A stretch of DNA of 64,000 nt from Ulota crispa (Eukaryota; Streptophyta; Bryopsida; Orthotrichales; Orthotrichaceae), in contig OY987242.1 in assembly GCA_963920765.1 (NCBI GenBank), positions 4,428,789 through 4,492,788 on the forward strand, written 5' to 3'. A program made the position numbers and the translations under genes. The first letter of the stretch is position 1, and every line of letters begins with the position of its first letter. The notes beneath the pieces were generated by a model. That model was not told the origin of the DNA. It did not search any database and saw only the letters and a list, made by a program, of their open reading frames with translations. Shown here piece after piece: positions 49,753 to 62,400 of this stretch.

Positions 49753-50705
49753 CCCCTAAAGGACCAAACCTTTTTTTCTGTGAAAATCACTCAAAACTGC
49801 CACATATGGGGGAATGAATAGACATGTAGAAAATAAAGTTTTTTTGGAAATCCAACTATAGGATCTTGCCCTAGACTATGGGAGGTACTTGTGGGAAAAA
49901 GTTCAGCTCATTCTAGTTGTAGAGGAGTGAGATATTCACATTTGAAGTGAAAAAAAAGTTTTTTCACTGCTGCCCAAAAATTTTAGAAGCCTTTGACCTC
50001 TCCTATATCAAAAAAATTGCTCTATGCAAAGTTGAGCTTTATTTTTTTTCATGTAAAAGACCAAGTTAGGTATGTGTGGGAGAATTTTCAAATGAAACTA
50101 AGGTGTGGATCATACTTTGTAAAATCCTGCAATGCAGTAAGGTCATGAAATTTGTACATACACTAGGCAAAATTGGAGGATTTATGTATAATTTAGAAAC
50201 TTGAATTACTTTGATCCAAATGGTGAAAACCAAGGAATCTTAGTCTACTACAACTTACAAAAAAAGAAGTCAAAAAACAAATACACAAAGAGCTCAAAAA
50301 AGTAAAGCAACAAGTTTTACTTGGAGGAAAATGAATGGACGTTTGGGAGTTCCATACCTACCTGCAAACTAAAACTTCTCATAACTTTCATCTCATCTAT
50401 CAAAATTGAATGATTCAAAGCTTCCCAAGTACATAAAAATCTAAAGAACCAATTTCAAATATTAATTTTAAAAAAATTGCAATTTTTTTTTTTTTTTTTG
50501 TGCTTGATTCTCTCCTATTTTTCAGTTATTCTTGGATAACTTCTTCAATAAATGTCGGAATGAAGACAAAATTAGATGCCCACGTAGATCTTTGAATTCC
50601 CATCTTCAATAAAAGTTTCAAAAAATCATGCAAAGTAGTTTAGCCATAGGTACATGCCCGAAATCCCAAATGTCCCATGAATGGACACTGGTCCTTTAGG
50701 GTTAA
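49749..50705. mobile_element. TTAA-bounded element, 957 bp, end of a chain
   Basis: Left tip TTAACCCCTAAAGGACCA, right tip in reverse complement TTAACCCTAAAGGACCAG. The last 70 bp resemble the right end of the 48931 element (GGTACATGCCC, AAATCCC, TTTGTCCC-like words), so the two are related although their left interiors differ. A poly-T run lies near 50482-50500. Confidence 0.75.
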
Positions 50706-50783
50706 AGAGCATTCCTCTCCTAACAAGCATGCCCTTGCCCATATGAAGTACCATTGTTGCTACAAATCTTTATATCATTAATA

Positions 50784-51105
50784 ATGAGGAGTTAGCAACA
50801 TGTACAAATATTATACTTTTTGCATGGAATTTGGGTGCCTAAACGGCAACACCAAAGCTGGAGATTTTGCACATATTTGGTAGATAGTATATTGATTCTA
50901 GACGCATGTGTCATTAGTACAAAGACTAAAATAATGAGGAGGCGACAGCCTTCACAAACTATGCACAAATATAATACTTTTTACATGAAAGTTGGGTGTC
51001 TAAACAGCAAGATAAAATTTTGAGATTTTGCACATATTTGATAGGTGATATATTGATTCTAGAGTACATTTGTTTTTAGCATAATGACTAAAAATATAGT
51101 TAATC
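50784..51105 (+). repeat. 161-bp tandem duplication
   Basis: Two units with TACTTTTTGCATG / TACTTTTTACATG at 50814 and 50975 share the words TGGGTG.CTAAAC.GCAA and GAGATTTTGCACATATTTG. Divergence of perhaps 15-20% suggests an old duplication. Confidence 0.75.
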
Positions 51106-51325
51106 CCTCATGGAGAAGTTTTTTGGAGCTTTATAATGGGACAGAGGGAGTATTCATTAGTTCTTTGCAAAAGCTAAGTTGATTTCTTTCTTTGCTAGTA
51201 AAATCTATTACTTTGTCATATGGATTTTGGCATGGAAACCATGGAATATTTTGGAAGAAGGCGTTTCAATGAACGTGTTGCAAATAAGAGTCAAATTACA
51301 CTTGAAAATGAGGCATGTAAATTTG

Positions 51326-52495
51326 GAATTATTTTAAGGGAAAATATCGAAATTAGGCCTGACAATTGGCTGTATTTTGAAATAGTCTTGACTATTCTGA
51401 AATATCAAAAAAAGGCCTCATCCAAGTCTTGAGTTTTTGTGGTTTTGCGGTTGATTTTTTTCAGTTTCCAAACTGGTTACTCAAGGATTGTTTTTGTTTT
51501 TCCTCTAAATTGTATTATAAATATTGAAAAACTAGATTTTCAGTTGGTTTTTCAGCCAATGTTTACAAATTGCAAATTGTTTTTTCTCATTTCAACAGGC
51601 TAGCTTTGACCTAGCTGTTGATTCTTCCCGGACCACCTCATTATATATAAAAAGTAGACCTTGCAACTAAAGTGACCAAAATTTTTGTGCATGTTTCTAT
51701 ATGGGAATTGATATGAGCACACCCGGGGTTTGATATATGCACACAAGGAGAGGGGTAAATTTAAGATATTTCCATGTACAAGTTGAATTTGGAAAATTCA
51801 AATTCAGATTTGGATTTAGAGACTTTGATTTAAGTCTATAAACCACAATGGAGGTTACAATTGAACTATGCCCAATGGAAAAGCTTAGATAGGGGGCACA
51901 TCATTACTTTTGCTTTTATTTATAAAAACAAATAAGCGTTTTCATTGGGCGTAATTCAATTGTAACCTCCATTGTGGTTCTAGACTAAATCAAGGTCTCC
52001 AAATTCAAATTCGAATTTGAATTTTCCAAATTCAACTTGTACATGGTAAATATCTTAAATTTACCCCTCTCCTTGTATGCATATATCAAACCCCGGGTGT
52101 GCTCATATCAATTCCCATATAGAAACATGCACAAAATTTTGGTCACTTTAGTTGCAAGGCCTACTTTTTATATAGAATGAGGTGGTCCGAGAAGAATCAA
52201 TAGCTAGGTCAAAACTAACCCGTTGAAATGAGAAAAAACAGTTTGCAATTTGTAAACATTGGCTGAAAAGCCGGCTAAAAATTTAGTTTTTCAATATTTA
52301 TAATACATTTTAGAGAAAATAACAAAAAAAATCTTTGAATAACCAGTTCAAAAATTGAAAAAAGTCCATTGCAAAACCACAAAAACTCAAGACCTGGATG
52401 AGGCCTTTTTTCAATATTTCAAAATAGTCAAGACTATTTTCAAAATACGGCCAATTGTCAAGCCTAGTTTTGATATTTTCCCTTATTTTAATTAC
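51326..52495. repeat. 1.2-kb palindrome built around a foldback element
   Basis: The arms of about 580 bp mirror one another. At the centre sits a fourth copy of the GGGAATTGATATG foldback family (51703-52116). Its flanks are TTCTATAT and ATATAGAA, which are inverted complements and not direct repeats, so the larger palindrome includes and extends beyond the element. Confidence 0.8.
51703..52116. mobile_element. Foldback element, GGGAATTGATATG family, fourth copy
   Basis: It has the same ends and interior plan as the copies at 14838, 15545 and 25408. It differs by sitting symmetrically inside a larger inverted repeat, so no direct target duplication can be scored. Confidence 0.7.
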
Positions 52496-53167
52496 ACCAG
52501 ACATGGTCCCAAGAACAACCTCATGCTTGCAATATTAGAAAGCTTTAAGTGTTATACGGATTACTTGGATTTGAGGCCAAAAACTTAAGGTCTTATTTAT
52601 AAGCTTTGATAATTCCAAAAGAGAAAGAATTGCATGAGACTATGTAATTTTGTTGAGGTTGTAGTTCCATCATAGTGTACTAATTATTTAATGAAAAATA
52701 AATGTAAACCCTTGTTGTTTTATTGAAAATCAAAGAATGACCTGAGACCACAAATTGGCCTTTCATTCTATTGGACTTTATCCATGAGCTATGTAATTTC
52801 ATGTCATTTGAAATCAAACATCCTTTTAGAAATTTGAACTTTATTCTTTTTGTAATAGTGTTGAGAGTTAGTTTCAAAACTCAATCAACAACATGTGAGG
52901 ATTAGAACCTTGTTGGGCTTCAAAAACACCTCCTTTTTAGAGTTATGTTTGATGGTTCATATCAACTAAGGTTTGAAACATATATTACTTCAATTGTGTG
53001 AGTTCTTGGACAATAGGACACCATAATTTGCCCTATACTTCTTGCAAAATTTATTAAAATTTTTACAGCTCTCAAAATCGACATTTTTTCTTTCAAAATC
53101 ATTGATTTAAGCACGTTAAGGAAGCCCTGTAGGCAAATGTTAAAAAAAAATAATAAACCATAAAATA

Positions 53168-53571
53168 GGGGAAATTACAAATAGGGGCATAAAAACAAAA
53201 AATATTACAACATGGACGTAGTTTCATAACAATTACAAACAGGGGCGCAATTTTAATAGAATTTGTAAATTCTAGTATTTTTTTGGTTTGGACATTGGTT
53301 GATTTAGAGACATCACATTAAATGTTAGTTAACTTTCTAAAAACTTAAAGGTCTCTCCAAATCAAACCTAAATAAAGAAACTCTAGTTAAGGGGATGGCA
53401 ATTTTGGACATATCTCAAAGGTTTTTGGAAGTTAACTAACATTTGATGTGATTTATCTAGATCAACCAACATCCAAACCAAATAAAATTACAAAAATATA
53501 TAAAATATTTTGAAATTTGTGCCCCAATTTGTAATATTTTTCATTTTCATGCCCCTATTTGTACTTTTCCC
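53168..53571. mobile_element. Mutator-like MITE, 404 bp, 9-bp target duplication
   Basis: The tips GGGGAAATTACAAATAGGGG and, in reverse complement, GGGAAAAGTACAAATAGGGG are terminal repeats of the GGGAAATTACAAA type common in plant Mutator-like elements. CATAAAATA is duplicated at 53159-53167 and 53572-53580, the nine bases expected for that superfamily. Confidence 0.78.
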
Positions 53572-53580
53572 CATAAAATA

Positions 53581-54447
53581 ACTATGGATAAGTCACAATT
53601 GAAAATATTCCCAAATAGGAGCAAATTAGCAAAATTGCTAACGTTCTTCACTTGTGCTGCTAACTATCAACTATTTACCACCTATCACCAACCACTTAGT
53701 ACCTATTAGGCAACTTAAGGTGTTTCCGAATAGACTACCCTACATTCATAACGCAACTCACATGTCTAGACATTCTATCCCTTCTTGCTACATTTTCCAT
53801 AATCTAATTGATATTCTACACAACTTTGGAAGCAACTTTTTTGCTTGAATGACATGTTAATAATAAAGCAATAGTAGTACGAAAGTGTACCAGTATTTAT
53901 AAAAACTTTCAAACTATGTCCTTGGTTGTAAATACATTGTGATTTACTCCCTTTTGAGCCATTCAAGAAATAATGTTTGCGTTTGAGAGGGTTTTCCATG
54001 GAATCTTCATTATTACAGTCAATGCATTTTGAAATTAACCAATCTAAAGAATTATAACAAAGAGGATTACATGTGGTTTTCAACATTTACCAGAATATGC
54101 TCTCAAGTACAGGTACTTGTAATTTTTTTGCTAGAATCAAAAGGAATTTTTGTAAAAAGCTGCTGCAAAAATCGTTGTTTTTTTATAGTTCTTTCAATTT
54201 TTATAGTAACTTTTTTAACACCTCTAGATATCTGGTGTCAAATTATTGCTTGTTTACTTATTTATGTTTCAAGGTATGTGATTTCTCTACGACTTCTCCA
54301 AATTAACAAATTTGCCCTTCAAGCATCAAATATTTCACACGGAGTGCAAGCGCCAAGCTTGGGAAACTATGGGTAACAAACTTTTCCATCTAGTGGAGTG
54401 TTTGAAATATAGAAATCACGTTATCATCCATGGTCAACCCTTGTATT
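53581..54447 (+). other. AT-rich intergenic DNA, no gene seen
   Basis: Frames at 53775-54376 are short, overlap on both strands and lack any domain. Confidence 0.5.
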
Positions 54448-54883
54448 TTAACCCCTAAAGGCCCCAGGGCCCAAGGGGGTAAGGGCAAAACATAGATGTA
54501 TGGTACTTTTGTAATTTTAATGAAGTTTGCTTCAAAAGGGAAAATAAGAATCATAATGTCTAATAATTATCCATATGGTCAAACACTCAAAAAAAGTTTT
54601 GGATATTTATGTAATAAATTTAGAAGTATTTACCATTTAATATTCACCAAAATTACAAATTTTACGCATAGATTTCAAAATTTGGTAAAATAGATTAAAA
54701 ATAGATATTTTATCCTATACTTCAAAAATGCAAGGAGAAAACATCTTTAGTTTCCCAAAATAGTAAATTTTACAGCACTAGCAAATATTGAAATGTTTGT
54801 TTTTGAAAAATTCTCCTTGGTGGAGTTTAACTTGAATTGACATAATTCAAGTTAAGTTGAAAAGTAGACTTAATTTCCTATTA

Positions 54884-54934
<51 letters not shown>

Positions 54935-55006
54935 AAATTTGTCTCAGGCAGCCCGAAAAAAATGGGGAATGATTAGAAAATGGTTGATTAGATGCTAAGG
55001 GGTTAA
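54448..55006. mobile_element. TTAA-bounded element, 559 bp, with 50-bp poly(A)
   Basis: Left tip TTAACCCCTAAAGGCCCC, right tip in reverse complement TTAACCCCTTAGCATC, so only about nine terminal bases match well. An uninterrupted run of about 50 A lies at 54882-54931. The right TTAA (55003-55006) is shared with the next element. Confidence 0.6.
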
Positions 55007-55222
55007 CCCTTAAGCACCCTAGCGACAGGATCCTTTTGTTGGGGCCCACAACTTTATCTCACTTTTTCTCTTAATTTGTACAGTGAAAATAGTCATGGAT
55101 GGTCCCCATCAGCATAGAAGGTACCTTTTTCAAATCCTACGGTCACTTTTTCAAGCTGTGGTGACCATTAAACCCCCATTTTCTCTTAAATCCTAAAATA
55201 ACTCTGGGCACTCAGGGGTTAA
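55003..55222. mobile_element. TTAA-bounded element, 220 bp
   Basis: Left tip TTAACCCTTAAGCACCC, right tip in reverse complement TTAACCCCTGAGTGCCC. It abuts the preceding element at one common TTAA. Confidence 0.75.
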
Positions 55223-56422
55223 AACAGCTCACCAAAATATGAACAACGTTCACATGATGGAAAAGGTCTACAGAATCCCAAATACTTGAAAGGATGAATA
55301 AGGTTTTGAGAAGTTTAGTTGTTGAATAAAGATGATAATATCAATAAGAATTCAGATTTCAATCAAGTTGTGACCATGGTCGCTCAAAACTAAGAGGGAG
55401 ACCAACATCATCCATTAGCATTGAATCTTTGATCCATCTAGAGATTTTGGAAGAGAATACGTTCCGAATAAATTCTTAAGAAGGCAATAGTAAATGAATT
55501 TCTAAAGTGCACTCAGCAAAGGCAGGTACGTCTTGAATGGTCATTATTTTTGAGCCTATAACAATCTACTGCACCATTATTTGATGGACGTCTTACAAAA
55601 TGTTATAATTTAGGGCTAACCGACCTTCCATGGCATTCATAATTCACTGACCAGATATAGTAATTGTACTGGTGTACTCAAATTCACTAATAATGGGGAG
55701 AAACACACAGAACATTAGTAATACTTACGGGAGATAACGGCAAGGAATTTGTGATAACAATAGCCAATCCGCATAAACATATTCAACACACGCATATGGT
55801 AAGCCAGCACAACATCTTCATTCAATTCGAGAAAAATATTGATGCTACGACTTGACAATGTAAACATCCATTCAGCTTTAGAAGAAAAAATTCATGAAAA
55901 AAACAGGTGTTGGGATAGTGATTGCATTATAAAGTATACAGAGAATCTGTTCCAAAGTCTGGTAGATAGCTAGAAACTATGTATGTCAAGTGTATATTAG
56001 GCACTGTGCTACGGCATAGAAAAGGCAGCTGCACAAGCCCAGTATGACCATCGAAGTGAGAGTGACTGATTGGGAGCTACATACGTACACTGTTACAGAC
56101 GAGACAGCGGAAATATAATCAGATCTTTTTCAAACAATCACCTGCCCCCCCTAGGGAGTTTCAGAAAAAATGAATAGAAAGCACGGGACGTGTAAACTTG
56201 CAGAAAGGAGGACTGTCTAGAACAGGGACTTGTTCGGTGGCTTACTCGATAAGCCACCAAACTGCTAGCAAATGGAGGTTAATATGGTGTAACGAAACAC
56301 CCATGGATGGAGAATTGGACTAAAGACTTAACAAAATCCTCACTCATACATTCTAATTGGGAAATCATATCCGTCAGAGAGATATACAAACCAGACTAAG
56401 ACAGGATTACAGGAGCTCACAC
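55223..56422 (-). other. 3' flank of the SAPS gene
   Basis: Mixed-composition DNA follows the minus-strand stop codon at 56423. It probably includes the 3' UTR. No other gene was recognised. Confidence 0.45.
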
Positions 56423-59400
56423 CTATTCCTCTACCGATTGAGAGTACTCACTGCGCCAATAATTCACGTCGTTGAAGTCCGAGTTGCCAGTAACCGGATC
56501 CTTAGCATGATGCTGTTCGTGTCCACTTTCGTGGTGCTCATCCTTGAACATGGGCTCTGCCTCACCTACAACTCCCTCCTTCAACATTTTCTCCATGGCC
56601 ATGACTGTACCATCCGGTTCCACCCCGGCGACTTCTTCACCTGAATTTGATCATGCAGGTAAGCAAAATGAACATCTCATCACCTTGTATCGCAGATCTC
56701 AACTGAGCATTGTATCGCATGCAACAAAATCATCAAAATCCATAGAAATGCATCCCACTTTGAAAGTCTAAAGTTGCTATGCAGTCTCAAAGAAATACAA
56801 GGCATAAAGACGTCGATAGACAAGATATTAGTGATTCACCTGTCATTGGATTGATCATGTGCCCCTCGGATGGAACATAGTCATGTACAAAGTCAGCAGC
56901 AGAAACTGCAGGTTCGACGTGGTGTATCTTACTCTCTGTTTCAGCTTCAGAAGAAACAGGTGCCACACCAGTTGACTCCACGTGCTCTGGAAAATAGACA
57001 TCAAATAAGGTTTAATGATTAATCACATGGAAACCCCTTATGTACCAGCTGAACCTGCTGCCCACAAACCTAGCATCTCAGAGTCTATCTTGATTACAAA
57101 GCACTTGTACCATACTTTTGAAAAACCATAGAAAATGATTGATTTTCATCCACAAAATAATAAAATAGTTCAAAAACGTCAGAAGTAGATGGCGCAAATT
57201 TACAAGCATCATGTAGATAAAGAGAAATAAATGAAAGCAAGGCACCTGCATCAGGTTCGTCTTGTCGTGGTTGAAACAACGACAGATTGTCCGACAGGTC
57301 GACTTTTTCAAGCTTTGAGCTTAATTCTGTGTCGTCTACTGAATGGGATGTTGGACTGCCTTCAAGTGCTAGTCCATTAGTGATATTCTGGTCAGCCTTT
57401 AATTTAGCTGAAGTGGCCGTGTCTACGAGATCTTCATCTTCTCCCAAAACCACTTCATCATCACTGCTACTATCCCCACTGCTGTTAGGCGGTGAGACAA
57501 TATTTGCAGCTAATCCGTCTTCATTCCGAGGAGGTGGAGATGATATAAGGAAAGTTGGAGTAGAATCCTCTGTTGATCTAGTGAAATCATCTTGAAACGC
57601 AAACCAGTTGGAATTTGGACTGAACATGCTGTCCGCCCTGCCACTGCATGACAAGTAGTACCAGCCAAACTCAGACCAATACATGGACGAAGGAAACAAT
57701 CTAGTCCGTATTCCGTGCTTAACTACAAACATAAGCGGCACCTTAAATTAATGTAACAGAGAAAAGCACTGAGGGTTAATTAATCTCGACACTGAACACA
57801 GTTTGCGCTCTAAATACCTGTCTTGCTCTTCACCAAGTCGCAATGATGAAATGACAACTTCGGCAGACTCATCATCGAAAAACATGTCCTGAGTACATTA
57901 CCAACGCTCAGTTGCATTCTTATACGTATGTACCACGTTCCTAATACATATCCTAAACTCGGAACACAAGATCAGAGCTATGATAAAATACTTATGTAGT
58001 CAACTAATGACAAGAACAAAAAAAAATCAACTGAAACCACAATGCAGACTTCATAGAAGTGATGAGAAAGGACAAACCTCCTCGTCTCTCTCCATAGCCC
58101 CATGACCCTGCACATTGCAAGCCAAACTCAAGAAAAAGTCCAAGTAGAAATGTTTAAAAAAAACTCCTTGAAATACAAGCAGCGAAGCAAGTAGCAGAAC
58201 AATTGCACGAAGGTATTGAATAGAAATGTTACTTCTGAATACGAAAAACCTAACAGTCAATAGATAATTCACACAACCAGTACCTCTTCAGCGTCATCAT
58301 TGTCAAACATGCCATAACGATAAACCTCACGATTTATGTTATTGGCCATAGTTGATATGTCATAATCTCTATCGCGGAAATCATCTTCATCACTATCCGC
58401 AGGACGATCCTGTACAGCTGTAGGGCGTCTGTACATACACGCGAACATTCGAAGTTACAAAATCGCAGGCTTAAGACATGTTTCACACTGCTGCTTCCAC
58501 AATAGAAAATCCTTTCAATGATGACATGAAGCTAAAATAGTGTATTTGCACACCAATAAAATACACCGGTTACGCATATTGGTGAGACATACCCACAAGC
58601 CCACTGAAACACGTTTTCAATTGTGTTCCGTTGCTGTAAGACTTTTGTAACCCACTCACTCCATTTTGGATTAGCCTGTAAAATGACAAAGGATAAATCA
58701 GCAAACAGTAACTGATAATATAGACGCATCACCACGCAACTGACAAACCAAGGCTAAATACCTGTATATGGCCTTGGATGGTAGGGTTCGAATTAGAGGC
58801 CTGATTGATCCTGTTAGCAAGACGGGTAAGGTGTCCCATGTTTCCTATCCTTGTCGGTGACTTACTGACTGCTGGTTTTGGCTGCACATCAATAAAGAAG
58901 GTCCAAGTCAGATAAATATGTTTGGATAATGTAAAAAGCCAGATGCATGCAAGTTATACCCTTGTCACAATATCGATAACTGAACGCAATTATTACGAGT
59001 GTGCACAGCAACGACAGCTATCGAACATTGATTAAAAAGTTTGTTCCTATTTCACCGGCCACAATGATCTTACAGAACTTGACATTGTGACACAAAATTA
59101 GTTTAAGCACAAACAGATTGGTAGCTAGAATGCGATCCGCTTATGATTCTAGAGTGTGTATCTCATGAGTTCCAGTTCTCACCTCTGCATGACTGTCAGG
59201 CGCATAAGGATTCTCATCGGCAGCCAATAATTTATCAAGAAATTTGCAGTCTTGAAATAAGTGGTCAATCAATTTCTGGTTATTGCTTTCTAAGCATGAA
59301 GTAATGATACTCTCCACATGATGGTGCAGCATGTTGTTGAAGGGGTAACTGTTCCAGAAAAAATCAAGAACGAGAATGGTTACAATTGATCTAGTTCAAT

Positions 59401-62400
59401 AGCATTTGCTGCCTGATTTTAATAAGGTGAAGTTTAAATAAACTTGCAGAATCAAGTACTCAAACGACCCAAAAGAGTGGTGAACATACTCAAAAAAGAG
59501 CTTCAAAACTATTTGAATTGCTCCTGATTTGACCAATTCGTGTCTAGCACCGTCACTGTTGGCTCTCAAAAGCACCGCAATGAACTCCACAATCTGTCCA
59601 GAACTTCACAAGATCAGAACAGGGTAATAAATGCATACAAAAGACAACGACACTATATTGCTATAAAAAAAATCCCCATCAACTCTCACGTTCCACGTTG
59701 AAAACAAAATTTACCTTCAGCCTGTGAATTCCCAAAGGTGGTTGGAGTCGTCCATAAGTAGTAGGCAACATCTTTTCATCGGTTGAAACATCCAGCACTG
59801 CAAGCAAGTCACCTGCACAAGTAACAAAGAAATTTACAGATCTAAAAGCAGCGCCAAGTCAAGAAGCCTGCATCAACAAAGGAAAGAGTCTGACAAACAA
59901 ATTTTATCATATGAACTATCGGCCTAAATACATCTGAGATTTTATATAGTATACTGCAAGTTGCAATAGCTCACCCAGTCTTTGAAGCATGCCTTCAACT
60001 GTCTCCGGGTTTGCAGTAGCAACAGGTTCAGTCACGTGCTGACCACGAGCGACTCCAGCAGCTGCAACACTAGCAGCTCTCTTTGGATCCAATAGAGATA
60101 TACAGACAGACAGTGAATTCACAAGAGTAGACTTCGACTCTGGATCTTCCAGAACATGATGAAAGAGGCGCCCCACAAATCTGTCAAACCAAAGCAATAC
60201 AAATTAGCAGATTTGTGTGAGCATTTAGCTCACGAGACACAAAGCTAGAATAAGATTTGAATATGTTTGCACTGTACAGAAGTTTACTCAAAGCGTTGAG
60301 CCACTGATACTTACTAATTCACAATTGAAGCTACTGCAAAGAACGGATTATCTCTACCTCCAGGTGCTAAACTACATCCATCAGAGGAGGCAAACGCCTG
60401 CATGACATAGTACTTACTAAAGGCTGTTTACAAGGTATAAAATCACTTCACAAAATATGAAAATACAGAACACGTACTTTGGGCTGGAAAGCTTTGAAGC
60501 AAGTGCAGATGGAGCAATGCGTGTGACAGCTGACAATGTCTCAGCAGCGTTTGCATGAATCTCTGAAGAATGCTGCAATAACAACACAAAATGACACTTT
60601 CCAGCTGCTCAGGAAAGTACGCACTATCCAAGATTTCAGTGACTATTGGGCATTAACCAAAATCAACCTACCTACATTCTGGATATTTAGGAAAAGTTTG
60701 ACAAAATTTGGTGATAGCATTTCTCACGTCCACTGATGCTGTGAAACTTGACAAGCACAACCATTCCTCGTAATATGAAAAGCCCAAAGGGCAAAAACAG
60801 GGGAAGACGGCCTCAGACCCGCAAATACTCGTAAAATAAGTATAACAAGTAATAGAAGAAAGTACCAGCGGACTAAGCTTGTCTACAAGCATCTCCAGTA
60901 GATCAGTATCTGCCAACCATTGCAGCGAATCCACATGAAAGGCATAAATATGTTCTTCTCCACCGACCAGTCGTACCAAAACCTACAAAGTACACATGAA
61001 CCACATTTTTAAAGATACAGTAGAGTAAGTTCCAGAGTATCCTATAGGTCCTGACCACTACAGAATTTCACAACCAAATGAATGTCAGCGTAAACTCACC
61101 TCCATGATAGAAGTTATTCCAATTAAATCAACCAACTTCTTCAACACCTCCTGATGAGTCTGAAAAATTCAGGAAATTTGAAATATCAAAAATTAAATTC
61201 TTGGATCATCAGAAAATTCGATTTATTCAAGAGATAAATGTATAACAAGATGCATGTCCCTCAGTACTGGCTCGCTTTTCACATTTCTTGCAGATGCAGA
61301 ATCTGTCGATACAAAGCTTCCTCCTCTCCACTCCAGGGACAATAAGCTAATTAAGTGATTCAATAAAGAGCTCGAGTACCGCTCGACCCCCCAACCCTTC
61401 TACCACATACGTAAAGAAATATAAAAAGCAAACGAGGGCGGATAAAGCGGGAGAAATCGAGAGATCCTGAGCCATACTTGTAAGTACCGCATCATCGGAA
61501 CTGTCTTTCTGAGCAACAAGCAAATAACCACCTGTATTTGCAAACAACAGCACAGCAGAAAATATTCCAAGAAATCAGTGAAGTTGCCTCGAATCAAATT
61601 ACTTCTGAATGTTTCAAGCACGGCATGATAACCATGCCATATATCGGCTAAGCAAAGTGGTCAAAGCGATAGAACATTATTTGCATACAATACAGCACTA
61701 ATAACTTAAGACCAAGATTTACAAGAATCAGATACTCCCGTCTCTGAATACTAATCATGACAAGGTGATCCTGGTGAAATATTGGATAGTTACCTTACTG
61801 AAGTAACCTGCCAGCAACGTTCCATGTGGCCGATCAGGCTCCAAGAATGAAAAGAGGTAGTTCATGAGCTGCAAAATAAGAAAATGAAATACAGCACAAT
61901 CTTTAAAGCGCGGTTCCAAATGGCAATACCGAGAGGAATTTCCTGATGATTCACAAATATTGTCCTAGCTGGATAACCTGATGCACGCAGTCTCAATCAT
62001 CGTGGCACTTCGACTATAATTTTTCACAGAGTAGTGCCATAGATTCTAATTAAAAGTTGCGAGATTCTAGAAAGTCATTATTTGAAAGTAAGAAAAAATT
62101 GTGCTCTAAACTGATGACGCTAACAACATTCTAAAAAAACAGATATCCAGATGTTACCTCCTCATCCTCAACTAAAGTCTTGAAAATGACATCAATCTCG
62201 CAAGTGAAAATCTCGCAAGAAATAAATGGAAACCTGCAGGAAGGGTAACATGAAAATTTCGGCAAATAAACAACCGTCACTATCAAACTCACATAATATC
62301 CAAGTGCACATGAACTTAGAGTGCCAAATAATCATCAAAATGCAACTAAATCTAAGGCATTCCCATGTTAGGTTTCTTTCAATTCACACAGTTTTACAAA

